Numbered from the stretch's first letter, positions 15,063-25,682 are shown. The stretch is 64,000 nucleotides of DNA from Empedobacter brevis_A (GCF_965118635.1 NZ_CBCPHV010000011.1:1-64000), one strand, 5' to 3'. Numbers and translations: made by a program. Notes: generated by a model from the sequence alone, not told the origin.

Positions 15063-18000
15063 AAATTTTACTTCAAACTCAGTAGCTATGCTTTAGGTAT
15101 ACTATTGGGGATGTTTTGTGCAACACCATTGTTGGCACAAACAGGAAAAACCGTGACTGGAACGGTAAAAGAACTTCAAACCCCATTAGTGGGAGTAATG
15201 GTAAAAGAGGAGGGTACCGATAATTCCACTTTTACCGATGCAAATGGACAGTATTCATTGATTTTACAACGCGAGGATGCTAAACTAATTTTTGAGCAAT
15301 TGGATTTCCCTATTCGTGAAGAAGAGGTGTTGAACAGAAGCATAATCAATGTAAGCTTCACAAAAGACGACGAAGGGATTCAGCTGAAAGATGTGGTGAT
15401 TAATGCAGGCTACTATGCTGTAAAAGACAAAGAACGAACAGGTTCTATTGCACGTGTTACGGCAAAGGAAATAGAGAATCAGCCCGTGAATAATGTACTT
15501 TCTGCCATTCAAGGTCGGATGGCCGGAGTAAGTATAGTACAAAATTCTGGGGTTGCTGGTGGTGGTTACGATATACAAATACGCGGACGTAATAGTTTGA
15601 GAAGTTTTGCACTAAATAATACATATGAAGCTAATTCTCCTCTGTATGTAATAGATGGTGTTATCATCAACAATCAAAAAGAATATCGTTCTAATTTATC
15701 CTCAGCTATTCTACCTTATCAAGATAGTAATCCGTTAAACTTTTTGAACCCATCTGATGTAGAAAGTATAGAAGTGTTGAAAGATGCAGATGCTACTGCT
15801 ATTTATGGATCGCGTGGTGCAAATGGTGTCGTATTAATCACTACTAAGAAAGGAAAAAATACTAAAACAACCATTCAATTTTCAAATTCGTATACTATAG
15901 GTGAAATAGCTGACTTACCAAAAATGATGTCTATTACCGAATATATGGAAATGAGGAAACAGGCATTTGTAAATGATGGAATTTCTAATTATCCAATAAA
16001 TGCCTATGATATCAATGGGATATGGGATCCTAATAAATCTACCAATTGGCAAAAGTATTTTGTTGGAGGAAAATCTTTTCGTACTTCAAACGAGCTGAGG
16101 TTATCGGGAGGAAATGAACTGACTCAATTTATGCTAAGTGGTGGACATAATGAAGAAACAACTATTTTCCCAGGAGATTACAGGTACAAAAAGACTAAAA
16201 TGAATCTTAATCTTTCTCATCAAAGTGCTAACCGACGATTGAAACTAAATTTTACAGGATTTTATACTTTTCAAAATAATTTTTTACCTCCTACCGATTT
16301 TATGCGCATTTACCAATCATTAGCACCGAATGCACCTGACCTATTTGATAAAAATGGACAATTAAATTGGGAAAATAATACGTTTGCTAATCCTATAGCA
16401 GCAGCAGAACAAACTTATAAATCAAATCAAAATCAACTATTAAGTCAATTTAGCTTTAATTATCAAATTATAAAAGGATTAAATGTACATGTAAATAGTG
16501 GTTACACTACAGATATAGTTAATGAGCAAATGATATACCCTAAAACAATGTACAACCCGACATTAGACATAGGTAGTGAACGTTCTTCGCTATCCACTTC
16601 TACAATACAACAAACAAATTGGTTAATAGAACCGCAAATAAACTACCAAAAAAAATGGAATGAACATCGAATAGAAGCATTAATAGGGACAACTTTTCAA
16701 CATACATCTTCAGATTATTTGATGCAAAATGGATCCAATTTTACTTCAGACGAATTTATTGAAAATATGGGAGCAGCGACTACAGTTAAAATAACACGTG
16801 ATGCGTCTTCTGTTTACCGTTATACAGCTATTTATGGGCGTTTTAATTATCAATTTGACAATCGTTATTACATTAATTTTACAGGAAGACATGATGGTTC
16901 GAGCAGATTTGGACCAAACAATCGTTTTGCTAACTTTGGTGCTGTAGGAGCTGCATGGATTTTCTCGAATGAAAAATTTTTACAAGATTCTAATTGGTTG
17001 TCATTTGGAAAAATTAGATCAAGTTATGGTACAGCAGGAAGTGATAACATAGGCAATTATCAGTTCTATGACACGTATTCTAATTTAAATACTTCTTATA
17101 ATGGTATACAAGGTTTAACACCTAGCAGATTGTATAATTCGAAATATGGTTGGGAAATTACTAGAAAATTCGAAGCAGCTCTTGAGTTAGGTTTTTTACG
17201 AGATCGTTTACAGTTTACTGCTGCTTATTATCGTAATCGATCAGGAAATCAATTAGTAGGTATTCCACTACCTGGGACAACAGGTTTTACATCTGTACAA
17301 GCTAATTTGAATGCTGTTATTCAAAATACTGGAATAGAAATAACGATAGCTGCAAAACCTATTCAAAAAGCAAACTTTCAGTGGGAAAGCTCTTTTAATT
17401 TTAGTGTTCCTCAAAATAAATTGTTATCATTTCCTGATTTGGAAGCATCAACCTATGCTTCTACATTAGAAGTTGGAAAGTCTATTACCTTAAAAAAAAT
17501 GTATCATTATTTAGGTGTAGATCTAGCTACTGGCGTATATCAGTTTGAAGATGTAAACGGTGATGGAAAATTAGATGTAAACGACCGTACAATTGTAAAA
17601 GAATTAGGGATAAAATGGTATGGTGGTTTTGTAAATACTTTTCGAATTAAAAATTTTCAATTAGATATACTGACACAGCTTTCTTCACAAACACGTGAGA
17701 ATAGTATTGCAAGTACCAACACACTAGGTTTAATGGGAAATTATAGTACCGAATTTTTAGATTATTGGACACCTACGAATACAGATGCTCGTTATCAGAA
17801 ACCTACAAGTGGAGCAAATAGCCAACTAAATACAGCTGCATCTAATTATAGACTTAGTGATGCAAGTGTTATGAATTCCTATTATATCCGTCTTAAAAAT
17901 ATACAAATCAGCTATAATCTTCCAAAAACAACCTTTAAACATTTGCAAGGGACTTTGTTTTTTCAAGGTCAAAATTTGTGGACGTGGACCAATTATAAAG

Positions 18001-18080
18001 GTCTTGATCCTGAGTTTAATTTATCAGGATACACGCCTGCTCTACGTACATGGTCTATCGGTTTTAATTTAATATATTAA
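15057..18080 (+). CDS. SusC/RagA-family TonB-dependent outer membrane receptor
   Basis: This 1007-aa protein has a signal peptide ending near ATPLLAQ (about 28), a carboxypeptidase-regulatory-like domain (about 30-115, TVTGTVKELQTPLVGVMV), and a TonB plug with VLSAIQGRMAGVSI, SPLYVIDGV and SIEVLKDADATAIYGSRGA. The last is the SusC plug signature. A 22-strand-type barrel follows. SusC proteins import oligomeric substrates together with their SusD partner, powered by TonB. The gene lies 2 bp before susD. The S9 peptidase as third gene suggests a peptide substrate, which is inference. No sensor or anti-sigma gene is adjacent. Confidence 0.93.
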   Translation: MKKFYFKLSSYALGILLGMFCATPLLAQTGKTVTGTVKELQTPLVGVMVKEEGTDNSTFTDANGQYSLILQREDAKLIFEQLDFPIREEEVLNRSIINVSFTKDDEGIQLKDVVINAGYYAVKDKERTGSIARVTAKEIENQPVNNVLSAIQGRMAGVSIVQNSGVAGGGYDIQIRGRNSLRSFALNNTYEANSPLYVIDGVIINNQKEYRSNLSSAILPYQDSNPLNFLNPSDVESIEVLKDADATAIYGSRGANGVVLITTKKGKNTKTTIQFSNSYTIGEIADLPKMMSITEYMEMRKQAFVNDGISNYPINAYDINGIWDPNKSTNWQKYFVGGKSFRTSNELRLSGGNELTQFMLSGGHNEETTIFPGDYRYKKTKMNLNLSHQSANRRLKLNFTGFYTFQNNFLPPTDFMRIYQSLAPNAPDLFDKNGQLNWENNTFANPIAAAEQTYKSNQNQLLSQFSFNYQIIKGLNVHVNSGYTTDIVNEQMIYPKTMYNPTLDIGSERSSLSTSTIQQTNWLIEPQINYQKKWNEHRIEALIGTTFQHTSSDYLMQNGSNFTSDEFIENMGAATTVKITRDASSVYRYTAIYGRFNYQFDNRYYINFTGRHDGSSRFGPNNRFANFGAVGAAWIFSNEKFLQDSNWLSFGKIRSSYGTAGSDNIGNYQFYDTYSNLNTSYNGIQGLTPSRLYNSKYGWEITRKFEAALELGFLRDRLQFTAAYYRNRSGNQLVGIPLPGTTGFTSVQANLNAVIQNTGIEITIAAKPIQKANFQWESSFNFSVPQNKLLSFPDLEASTYASTLEVGKSITLKKMYHYLGVDLATGVYQFEDVNGDGKLDVNDRTIVKELGIKWYGGFVNTFRIKNFQLDILTQLSSQTRENSIASTNTLGLMGNYSTEFLDYWTPTNTDARYQKPTSGANSQLNTAASNYRLSDASVMNSYYIRLKNIQISYNLPKTTFKHLQGTLFFQGQNLWTWTNYKGLDPEFNLSGYTPALRTWSIGFNLIY

Positions 18081-18082
18081 TC

Positions 18083-19450
18083 ATGAAAAAAATAATAATT
18101 TTATTACTTATAATTCCTTTTTCGAGTTGCGAAAAATTTATTGATCTAGATTTACCTCAAGACCAAATTACACAAGAAACGGTTTATAAAGATGGTAAAT
18201 TAGTTCGCTCTGCTCTTGCTGGTCTTTATAATTCATTAAAAACAGATGGCTTTCTATCAGGTAGTTCTTCTGGCGGAGGTGTATATTTTGGTTGTTATAC
18301 AGATGAATTGATTTCCTATCAAATGGCTAATAGTGTATTAGATCAATTTTATAAATTAAATATTCGGCCAGAATCTAGTGCTGTAACAGCTTTGTGGCAA
18401 AAAACATATAATCAAATTTATCAAACAAATCGTATAATAGAAGGAATTGAAAGATCGACTTTGATTGAGGTGAATTTAGCAAATCAGTTGAAGGGCGAAG
18501 CTCTTTTTATGAGAGGGTTACTACACTTATATTTGGTACAAACTTTTGGAGAAATACCGTATGTAACAACAAGTGATTATACCATTTCTCAACATGTATC
18601 AAAAGATAAAATTGTTGACATTTATAATAAAATTGAGAATGATGTATTATTAGCTAAAAGTTTATTAGCAACAAATACTACCATAGGCGCACGTTTTATA
18701 CCTTCTAAAGAAGCTGCTCAACTAATCTTATCTCGTTTATATTTAATTCAAAAAAGGTGGGATGATGTCATAAAAATAACAGATGATCTTGCTCAAAGTA
18801 CATCTTTCCAATTGCAACAAGATATAACCAAAGCCTATCTAAAGGATAATTCATCTACGATTTGGCAATTATCCCCTACATCTGCTACAGCTACTACATA
18901 TGAAGCTAACATACATTACTTGCGTTCTGCACCTCCTTATAATATTTCTTTGCAACCAGAATTTGTGAATTCTTTTACAACTGATGATTTGCGCTTGAAT
19001 AATTGGATTGGGTCTATTAATGACTCTAGCGGTAAAAAATATTATTATGCTTCTAAATACAAACAATATTCTACTGCAAATGGACAAAATGAATATTCAA
19101 TCATTTTACGTAATGAAGAAGCAATCCTTAACCGAGCTGAAGCTTATATTCAAAAAGAAGAATTAGTAAATGGAGTAATGTATTTAAACCAAATTGTAAC
19201 ACGTGCAGGTTTATCTGCTGTAATAATGGGAACGAAAGAACAATTATTGGTACGTGTTTTAGAAGAGCGTCAACATGAATTATTTACTGAGTTTGGAGCC
19301 CGATTTTTTGATTTAAAAAGATACAATCGATTAAATGACATAATGATCAACCTCAAACCTCAATGGAAGTCGACATTTGAATTATTACCACTCCCTGAAA
19401 GTGAACTTTTATTAAATACTAATTTATATCCACAAAATTATGGTTATTAA
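18083..19450 (+). CDS. SusD/RagB-family substrate-binding lipoprotein
   Basis: This 455-aa protein has a lipoprotein signal (IIPFSSC, acylated Cys17) and SusD features: FIDLDLPQDQITQETVYKD near the start, RGLLHLYLVQTFGEIPYV in the TPR core, and a C-terminal VLEERQHELFTEFGARFFDL segment. It forms the lid of the SusC transporter at the cell surface. It overlaps the peptidase gene by 11 bp, so translation is coupled. Confidence 0.93.
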   Translation: MKKIIILLLIIPFSSCEKFIDLDLPQDQITQETVYKDGKLVRSALAGLYNSLKTDGFLSGSSSGGGVYFGCYTDELISYQMANSVLDQFYKLNIRPESSAVTALWQKTYNQIYQTNRIIEGIERSTLIEVNLANQLKGEALFMRGLLHLYLVQTFGEIPYVTTSDYTISQHVSKDKIVDIYNKIENDVLLAKSLLATNTTIGARFIPSKEAAQLILSRLYLIQKRWDDVIKITDDLAQSTSFQLQQDITKAYLKDNSSTIWQLSPTSATATTYEANIHYLRSAPPYNISLQPEFVNSFTTDDLRLNNWIGSINDSSGKKYYYASKYKQYSTANGQNEYSIILRNEEAILNRAEAYIQKEELVNGVMYLNQIVTRAGLSAVIMGTKEQLLVRVLEERQHELFTEFGARFFDLKRYNRLNDIMINLKPQWKSTFELLPLPESELLLNTNLYPQNYGY

Positions 19451-21971
19451 ATTCAATTTAAAAATACTTCTTATTCTCTTGGTTTTAATAATTCAGCTGT
19501 TTAGTCAATTATCCAATGCTCAAACTATAGCTGAATTTAACAAAGCTTATGAAAATTATTATATTACATTGTTAGAAACAAAAAGTCCAAACTTGGACTG
19601 GGTAATAGTAAGTCATTTAGATGCTATGGGAAATACTGAAAATGAATTAATTTCAGTAAAAAAAGGAATAAGACCAAGAATTTTACCACAATCGAATTCT
19701 ATCAGTTTTGCAAGTGATTCTACTATTATTTATAAATTACCTAATAAAACTGTCGTGTTTGAGAATTTATATTTATTGAAAAATAAAGAGTTTCATACAA
19801 TTGAAAGTATTATTCATTTTGCATCAAAAAAGACTATTATTTTAAAACCACTGGATAAAACAGAATTGATTGTTGTAGACAAAAATGGTAAAATAAAACA
19901 TCATTTATTCAATATAGAGTCGAATCGAATTGATTATAAAACTGAACGGCTTTATTATATTCAAAATAACAGTTGGTATGTATTAAACCTTAAAGAAAAT
20001 ACAACGCAAACAGTTAATAATATTCCTAAAGTAGATTGGATTTATAATAATGACACGAATTGGTTTGGATTGAAAGAAGTTGGAAATTCATTACATATCT
20101 TTCGAAAGGAACAAAATTCATTAAACGTAACAGAATCTATTATAGATCCTCCTGAGCATTGTTTTTTTGATAAAAGTTTAATACAAACTACTGAAGTTAG
20201 AGAAAATAGATACATTTTATTCAAATTAAAATTAGATATTAACATTCAAAATCTAGCTGAGATTTCATATTCTAATCGTCTAAATAGTAAATCATCTTCC
20301 TATCCGCAATTGGGGATATATGATATCGTTGAAAATAAATGGACATGGAAACCTCAACTTTCAACTCCTTTTCAACTTCAAAAATTTGTTACAGAACAAG
20401 GTGAATTCATTGTATATGACATGGGCTTAAATAAAATTGATACATTGGTAAATAAAAGATTACCAATACAATTCGTAAGAAATTATGGTGATAAAACTCA
20501 GTCAATAGCCAATAAATATATATCAGCAAACAATTTCTATTATGATGTCAATACAGATCATATACTGTTTTTTGAAGATGGAAAATGGAAGAGTGAGTCA
20601 TTACAAACACACCAGATTAGAATAGCACCTTTTAACCCCGAAGTAATGTTAGGTAATGGACTTTATAATAACTTAGCTGATATACCAAAAGCTAAAATTA
20701 CACCAACTTCAGAAAAAGGAATTTTTATAGTGAAATCTGAATATGATTTATACACTTGGGATATAATTCAAAATAAGGTTATTGCATTAACTAATGGAGC
20801 TGCTGATCAAATAAATTATGAGCTGAAAGCACAGCCTCTTTGGATTTTAGGGGAATCATTTTGGAGGAGTAGTTTTCATCGTCCTATAGATTTGAAAAAG
20901 CCGCTTTTGGTAAGAGGAATTTCTATGAAAGATTATACCACTAGTTTGGGAGTCATAAAAGGAAATAAATTGAAAATTATTGCACAATCTGATTTTACAA
21001 TCAAAGATTTTGAAGACACTAAAAGAGTGGTGTATACAACTACAGGATTTAATAATCCTTTAAAAATATATGAAATAAGAAAAAAGAAGCCTCATTTAAT
21101 TTATGAAAGTCAAGGTAAAAAGGATGGTAAACGACCAATATTAAAAAAAGAGCTTTTACATTATACAATTAATAGTGAACACTTGAATGCGTTTCTATAT
21201 TATCCAAAAAACTATGATGCAAAAAAGACATACCCAATGATTGTACGTGTCTATGAGAAAATAACTTTTCATAATAGAGAAGATAATATTCCACATTTAA
21301 TGGATTTAATTGGTTTTAATATGATGCATTATATCTTGAATGACTATTTTGTCTTATTACCTGATTTGACTTACAAAGAGAACGATTCTCAAGAAACTAC
21401 AATTAAAAGTATTGAAAAAATAATAAATCAAGTTTCCCAAATACCTCAAATTGAGTCTAACCACATTGCTGTAGTAGGACAATCTTTTGGTGGTTACGAA
21501 GCAGCTTTGTTTATGGGAAAAACCAATCTATTTGAAACAGCACTAATAGGTGTTCCTATAGTTGATATTCCTAGAAAATACTTAAGCGAATTTAAGATAT
21601 ACAACTATAACCAAGCAGATTATGCTAGAGAAGAACGTCAACAAACACGGATGAACAGTAGTTTATTTGACAATTGGCAAGGTTATTTGGAAGCGTCTCC
21701 TATTTACCATGTAAAAAAAGTACAAAAACCAATTCTGCTTTGGGGTGGCACTGATGATGCAAATGTTTTATCGGATCAAGTTCGATCTTTTTTCTACGGT
21801 CTTACTCGCCTTAATAAAAAAGCTATTTATTTAAATTATTTAAATGAAGGACATAATATAATTGAAAAAACTAAACGTCAAGATTTAAATTACAAAGCAT
21901 GGCAATGGATGGAACATTTTTTAAAAGGAAGACCCGCTGCTGATTGGATTAAGCCATTGTTGGAAAATTAA
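19440..21971 (+). CDS. S9-family (prolyl oligopeptidase-like) peptidase
   Basis: This 843-aa protein has a signal peptide (hydrophobic 8-22, ending near SNAQ), a long divergent beta-propeller-like region (about 40-570) and a C-terminal alpha/beta hydrolase domain. The nucleophile is in GQSFGGY (Ser682), the acid is probably in GGTDDANV (about 769-770), and the His is in NEGHNI (about 804). S9 enzymes cleave short peptides. Exported and encoded with SusCD, it probably trims peptides imported into the periplasm. Its start codon overlaps the end of susD. Confidence 0.85.
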   Translation: MVIKFNLKILLILLVLIIQLFSQLSNAQTIAEFNKAYENYYITLLETKSPNLDWVIVSHLDAMGNTENELISVKKGIRPRILPQSNSISFASDSTIIYKLPNKTVVFENLYLLKNKEFHTIESIIHFASKKTIILKPLDKTELIVVDKNGKIKHHLFNIESNRIDYKTERLYYIQNNSWYVLNLKENTTQTVNNIPKVDWIYNNDTNWFGLKEVGNSLHIFRKEQNSLNVTESIIDPPEHCFFDKSLIQTTEVRENRYILFKLKLDINIQNLAEISYSNRLNSKSSSYPQLGIYDIVENKWTWKPQLSTPFQLQKFVTEQGEFIVYDMGLNKIDTLVNKRLPIQFVRNYGDKTQSIANKYISANNFYYDVNTDHILFFEDGKWKSESLQTHQIRIAPFNPEVMLGNGLYNNLADIPKAKITPTSEKGIFIVKSEYDLYTWDIIQNKVIALTNGAADQINYELKAQPLWILGESFWRSSFHRPIDLKKPLLVRGISMKDYTTSLGVIKGNKLKIIAQSDFTIKDFEDTKRVVYTTTGFNNPLKIYEIRKKKPHLIYESQGKKDGKRPILKKELLHYTINSEHLNAFLYYPKNYDAKKTYPMIVRVYEKITFHNREDNIPHLMDLIGFNMMHYILNDYFVLLPDLTYKENDSQETTIKSIEKIINQVSQIPQIESNHIAVVGQSFGGYEAALFMGKTNLFETALIGVPIVDIPRKYLSEFKIYNYNQADYAREERQQTRMNSSLFDNWQGYLEASPIYHVKKVQKPILLWGGTDDANVLSDQVRSFFYGLTRLNKKAIYLNYLNEGHNIIEKTKRQDLNYKAWQWMEHFLKGRPAADWIKPLLEN

Positions 21972-22009
21972 GATGTAAAAAAATTTAAGTTTAAAAACTT
22001 TAATAATAA

Positions 22010-22036
22010 AGATAGCTCCCAAAGGGAGCTATTTTT
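22010..22036. terminator. Bidirectional terminator between convergent operons
   Basis: ATAGCTCCC pairs with GGGAGCTAT around AAA, with TTTTC on one side and an A-rich tract on the other. It ends both the SusCD-peptidase operon and the DUF6520 operon. Confidence 0.75.
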
Positions 22037-22321
22037 CTATGGTTTGAATAAAATTGTACTACACGTATTAAATTCACCAGGATTATTTAAGTCAAAAACT
22101 TGTTGTCCTGTTGGTAAATCATTCAAGGTACATATTTCATTCCCTTCTGTACTACACATTCTAACTTCTTCACAACTTTTTAATTCCGTATTGTAAATAT
22201 AACCAGGAACAATTGCTAATTTTGATTCGTTTTGCTTTGCTTGGTTTGTAGCAAAAGCTGCACCAGTCCCCATCATGATGATGACAGCCGGTAAAATGAT
22301 TTGTTTAAAATTTGTTTTCAT
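22037..22321 (-). CDS. DUF6520-like small exported protein
   Basis: This 94-aa protein matches the DUF6520 pattern: MKTNFKQIILPAVIIMMGTGAAFAT as signal peptide, then a short mature part with four cysteines (SCEEVRMC, ICTL, TCST). The mature peptide of about 69 residues would be exported and probably disulfide bonded. It is the last gene of an operon with a MauE/DoxX-like membrane protein and a small lipoprotein. DUF6520 members commonly neighbour MauE-like genes in Flavobacteriia (recollection). Function is unknown. Confidence 0.7.
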   Translation of the reverse strand: MKTNFKQIILPAVIIMMGTGAAFATNQAKQNESKLAIVPGYIYNTELKSCEEVRMCSTEGNEICTLNDLPTGQQVFDLNNPGEFNTCSTILFKP

Positions 22322-22372
22322 ATTTTTGATTTTTTGTGGTGCCTACGTTATCAGGTTTCGGCAATCCTGCCT

Positions 22373-23845
22373 CTATTCGTCAATAAAGGGTGTATGCATA
22401 CGTTTGTATTTTATAAGCTTATTGTCTTGTAGAACGTAAAAGTACTTGGAAGTCACCCACATTTCTCTTATATTTTCTTTACCTTCTTCTGGAATAGTAA
22501 AACTATAGATATATTGATTTGTGAGATAGTGATATACATCAATTATACGCTTGTTTTTTCTACTATCATGAGGATCTAACTTAGCTTGACTATTGGAGTC
22601 ATTGTACAAATAACCATTATAGGCTACTTGCATAATATTCATTTTTAAGGGTGGTTTATCCATTTTTGTTGTACCATCTTTTAACTTTATGAGAGATAGT
22701 TTAGCTTTTGATATCGTATCAATTGTTTTTCCTCTACCATAATCTTGTAAATCAAAATCGATTATTCGATATTCATTTCTATAGAAATAAGTATAAATTA
22801 TTTTTTTTGTTATTGGGTCAACAGCAAAAGAACCATCTGTATCAAAAACTCCATCAATTTGTTTTTCAAGTATCTTTGTATTAGAAGTTAATTTAATAGG
22901 ATTAGTAAATAATAAACCTAAAATATTTTCTCTTGTCATTATACTTTGCCCTCTAAAAACAAAACGATGAGGTTCAACCATTTCTATCTTAGAAAAAAGT
23001 GATTTCTGATTATATGTTTTTATTGCTTTTTTATCTGAAAGTAAGCCTTCAAAAATAACAGGAACATGACCGTCAGTAAGACTAAATGAAGGATAATCAA
23101 CATGTAAAATAATCTCCTGAAAAGGAAGTTTCATATCATCAATTTTTAAAGTATCTATTAAAACATTTACGAAATTAGGATAGATAGTACCCAATATGAG
23201 AGGAGCATTCTTTTCTCCCAAAAATATAGTATCTCCTTTAGATCCTGCAAAATAAAATCCATTTGAAGGTAATAATATTTTGTCCTGAAAATTTACTGCA
23301 TATGGAATGTACCGTCGAATAAAAGGATTTTCTATTTTCATTTTCTTTTCGGACATGAGAAATAATCCAACTACACTAATAATGGATGAAAAAGAAACAC
23401 CTAAAATTAATTTAATAATTGTTATTTTTTTATAATTCGATGGAAATATAAATATTCCAATTATAGAAAATATTACAAAAACAAGATTAAATAGAATATG
23501 ATTTTCCCATGATAATTTCTCTAAAATACCACCACAAGAACAAGGAACAAAATCACTGTAATTTAATATCAGATAAATATAGACTGTGAATGCTAACATT
23601 AATCCGAACGAAGCATAAAGCCCAATTAATCCCCACCTTTTAAAACAAAGCAGTAATGCAATCACTATTTCTGCAAAAATAACTGCATAAGAAATAAATC
23701 CGGCATACGCACTCAATAAGGGTGATTGTGCCAATTGAATTTGAAAATTCTCAAAATCCATTAGTTTACTCACAGCTGCATAAATAAACAACACAATAAA
23801 TAGGTAGCAGATGAGTGTTCTTAAAAACGGTGCAATTTTTCTCAT
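22373..23845 (-). CDS. MauE/DoxX-like membrane protein with long periplasmic domain
   Basis: This 490-aa protein has four membrane helices in the first ~135 residues, in the MauE/DoxX arrangement (IYAAVSKLMDFENFQIQL, then FAEIVIALLL), and a CSCGG motif at about 102-106 in the loop before helix four. A fifth helix lies near 145-165. The remaining ~320 residues are probably periplasmic beta structure without a known family. MauE-like proteins take part in disulfide or redox maturation of secreted proteins. The cysteine pair and the cysteine-bearing DUF6520 partner fit that, as inference. Confidence 0.7.
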   Translation of the reverse strand: MRKIAPFLRTLICYLFIVLFIYAAVSKLMDFENFQIQLAQSPLLSAYAGFISYAVIFAEIVIALLLCFKRWGLIGLYASFGLMLAFTVYIYLILNYSDFVPCSCGGILEKLSWENHILFNLVFVIFSIIGIFIFPSNYKKITIIKLILGVSFSSIISVVGLFLMSEKKMKIENPFIRRYIPYAVNFQDKILLPSNGFYFAGSKGDTIFLGEKNAPLILGTIYPNFVNVLIDTLKIDDMKLPFQEIILHVDYPSFSLTDGHVPVIFEGLLSDKKAIKTYNQKSLFSKIEMVEPHRFVFRGQSIMTRENILGLLFTNPIKLTSNTKILEKQIDGVFDTDGSFAVDPITKKIIYTYFYRNEYRIIDFDLQDYGRGKTIDTISKAKLSLIKLKDGTTKMDKPPLKMNIMQVAYNGYLYNDSNSQAKLDPHDSRKNKRIIDVYHYLTNQYIYSFTIPEEGKENIREMWVTSKYFYVLQDNKLIKYKRMHTPFIDE

Positions 23846-23880
23846 CTTTTAGTAGTTTTAATTCATAAAAAAATAACTTT

Positions 23881-23950
23881 CTAACATCTAACATCTAACA
23901 TCTAACATCTAACATCTAACATCTAACATCTAACATCTAACATCTAACAT
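23881..23950 (-). repeat. Perfect 10 x 7-bp tandem repeat
   Basis: Ten exact copies of CTAACAT (ATGTTAG on the minus strand) fill the gap between the small lipoprotein gene and the MauE-like gene and overlap the lipoprotein stop codon. Copy-number change would alter spacing within the operon. A 7-bp unit is not a multiple of three, so changes next to the stop could also shift reading frame. Confidence 0.95.
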
Positions 23951-24165
23951 TAGTTTTCGTCGTCTTCATTATCCTGTCGTTTCACATAAGGATCCTTATC
24001 TTGAGGTGGATCATTTTTAGAAGAAATAATATGAACACTATCTGTTGAGGTTCTTATAAAAGAAGAGCGAGCATTTACAGAAGAATCAATTTCAGAAATG
24101 TTTTCATCTTCTACACATCCAATGTATGCAAAACATACAAGTCCAATTAAATAAATAAATTTCAT
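23950..24165 (-). CDS. Small lipoprotein
   Basis: This 71-aa protein has a lipobox (FAYIGC, Cys17) followed by a short, hydrophilic, Asp/Glu/Asn-rich tail ending DNEDDEN. It is the first gene of the minus-strand operon with the MauE-like and DUF6520 genes. I recognise no family. The tandem repeat starts at its stop codon. Confidence 0.65.
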   Translation of the reverse strand: MKFIYLIGLVCFAYIGCVEDENISEIDSSVNARSSFIRTSTDSVHIISSKNDPPQDKDPYVKRQDNEDDEN

Positions 24166-24375
24166 AATAGTGTTTTTTAAAAGTTTGAAATAAAATTACT
24201 TGTACTTTCTAAAATAGGAGGTATGTTAATACGTCAAAAACATAAAACGTATGTCGAATTTATAAATTCATACATTGTTAATGTCAAATGAATCAAGTTC
24301 TAAACAATAAATTTTAAGAAATTGTCGAAAACGGACTTATGAATGAAAAACAAATCTAAAAACCCGACGATTTAT

Positions 24376-24575
24376 AACCGAGATGAAAACGACTTTGAAT
24401 ATTAAAAAAGAATGAAGAAAACTGGCATTAAAACTCCCACGTTAAGAAAATGTTTGAATGGAGCGTTAAAAAGGTTTTAGCCCGTAGGGTTTGTAAAATG
24501 TTTAGTGAAGTGAAAATATTTTTAGTAAGAGAGGTTTACAGCCAAGTCTTTTTTCGTTAGTTTTTTTGACTGTTC
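24376..24575. repeat. Dispersed repeat R1, copy 3
   Basis: Same core (TTTTAGCCCGTAGGGTTTGT) and flanks as the copies at 13.1 and 13.8 kb, ending in the TTTTTTTGAC tract. Confidence 0.75.
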
Positions 24576-24898
24576 CCCGAAGGGCATATGAATACCGACA
24601 ATAAAAATAGATAAGTAATGAATAAAAAAAGTGACAAAAGATTCTTCAACAAGCTCAGAATGAAAAAATCCGTTGTTAAAAACGAATTAAATATTATAAA
24701 ATAAAAACGTAGAACTAAATACGTATCACGTAAAACTTAATAAAACCTATATTCCTATTGTGGTTTTAAAATGAGGATAAGATTGGTAATGGTTGATTGA
24801 ACGTAGTCGTGTTGATTGAGCGTAGTCGAAATCATAAGTAGGTAATGAGATTCTTCGATAGGCTCAGAATGACAAAATCCATTGTTAAAAACGAATTT

Positions 24899-25082
24899 GA
24901 TTATTGAAAAAGTAATTAAAAATCCGACGATTTAGAATCGAAATGAAATTCAACTCGAAATTATTGGAATAAAAAAAGTTGGAGTGTTTGAGTGAAACGA
25001 GTTGCCAACTTTATGGAAATAATTTAGCAAGTTGAATCATTGAGAGTCTACTGTCGGCATCTTTTTTTGTTTCGTTTTTTGC
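24899..25082. repeat. Dispersed repeat R2, copy 2
   Basis: Near-identical to 14735-14915, with the AAAGTTGG/CCAACTTT hairpin and the CTACTGTCGGCATC end. Confidence 0.75.
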
Positions 25083-25430
25083 GCTCTTCCCCGAAGGGCA
25101 TATGAATTCAATATTCATAAAATAATAAAGACTATGAATAAAAAAATGAAAGTAAGAAACAAATATTACCTAAGCTCCACAGGAGCTTCTCCTTTTAATT
25201 TCAAATTTTTAATTTCAAATGTTTTTTAAGATGAGTTTCCCCGAAGGGCATATTAATTCAATATTCATAAAATAATAAAGACTATGAATAAAAAATGAAA
25301 GTAAGAAATTCTTCGAAAGGCTCAAAATAATAAAATCAGCTTATAAAAACAAATTTGAATACTGAAAAAGAATAAAGAAAACTGGCATTAAAACTCTCAC
25401 GTTAAGAAAATATTTGAATGGAGCGTTAAG

Positions 25431-25682
25431 ATGCGGAGTGCGAGGTGCGTGATGTGAGAATTGAGATGTGAAAATTTAAATGACAACGAATTTGATTATT
25501 GAAAAAGAATGAAGAAAACTGGCATTAAAACTCTCACGTTAAGAAAATGTTTGAATGTAACGTTAAAAAGATTTTAGCCCGTAGGGTTTGTAAAATGTTT
25601 AGTGAAATGAAAATATTTTTAGTAAGAGAGGTTTACAGCCAAGAGTTTTTTGATTACTTTTTTGCTCTCAAAAAAGTGATAG
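25431..25682. repeat. Dispersed repeat R1, copy 4
   Basis: Full R1 copy with the GCGAGGTGCGTGATGTGAG lead-in and AAAAAAGTGATAGG end. A partial duplicate of its first half lies just upstream at about 25366-25430. Confidence 0.75.

Noticed and set aside
23881..23950. CRISPR array
   Set aside because: Unit is 7 bp with no spacers; it is a simple tandem repeat.
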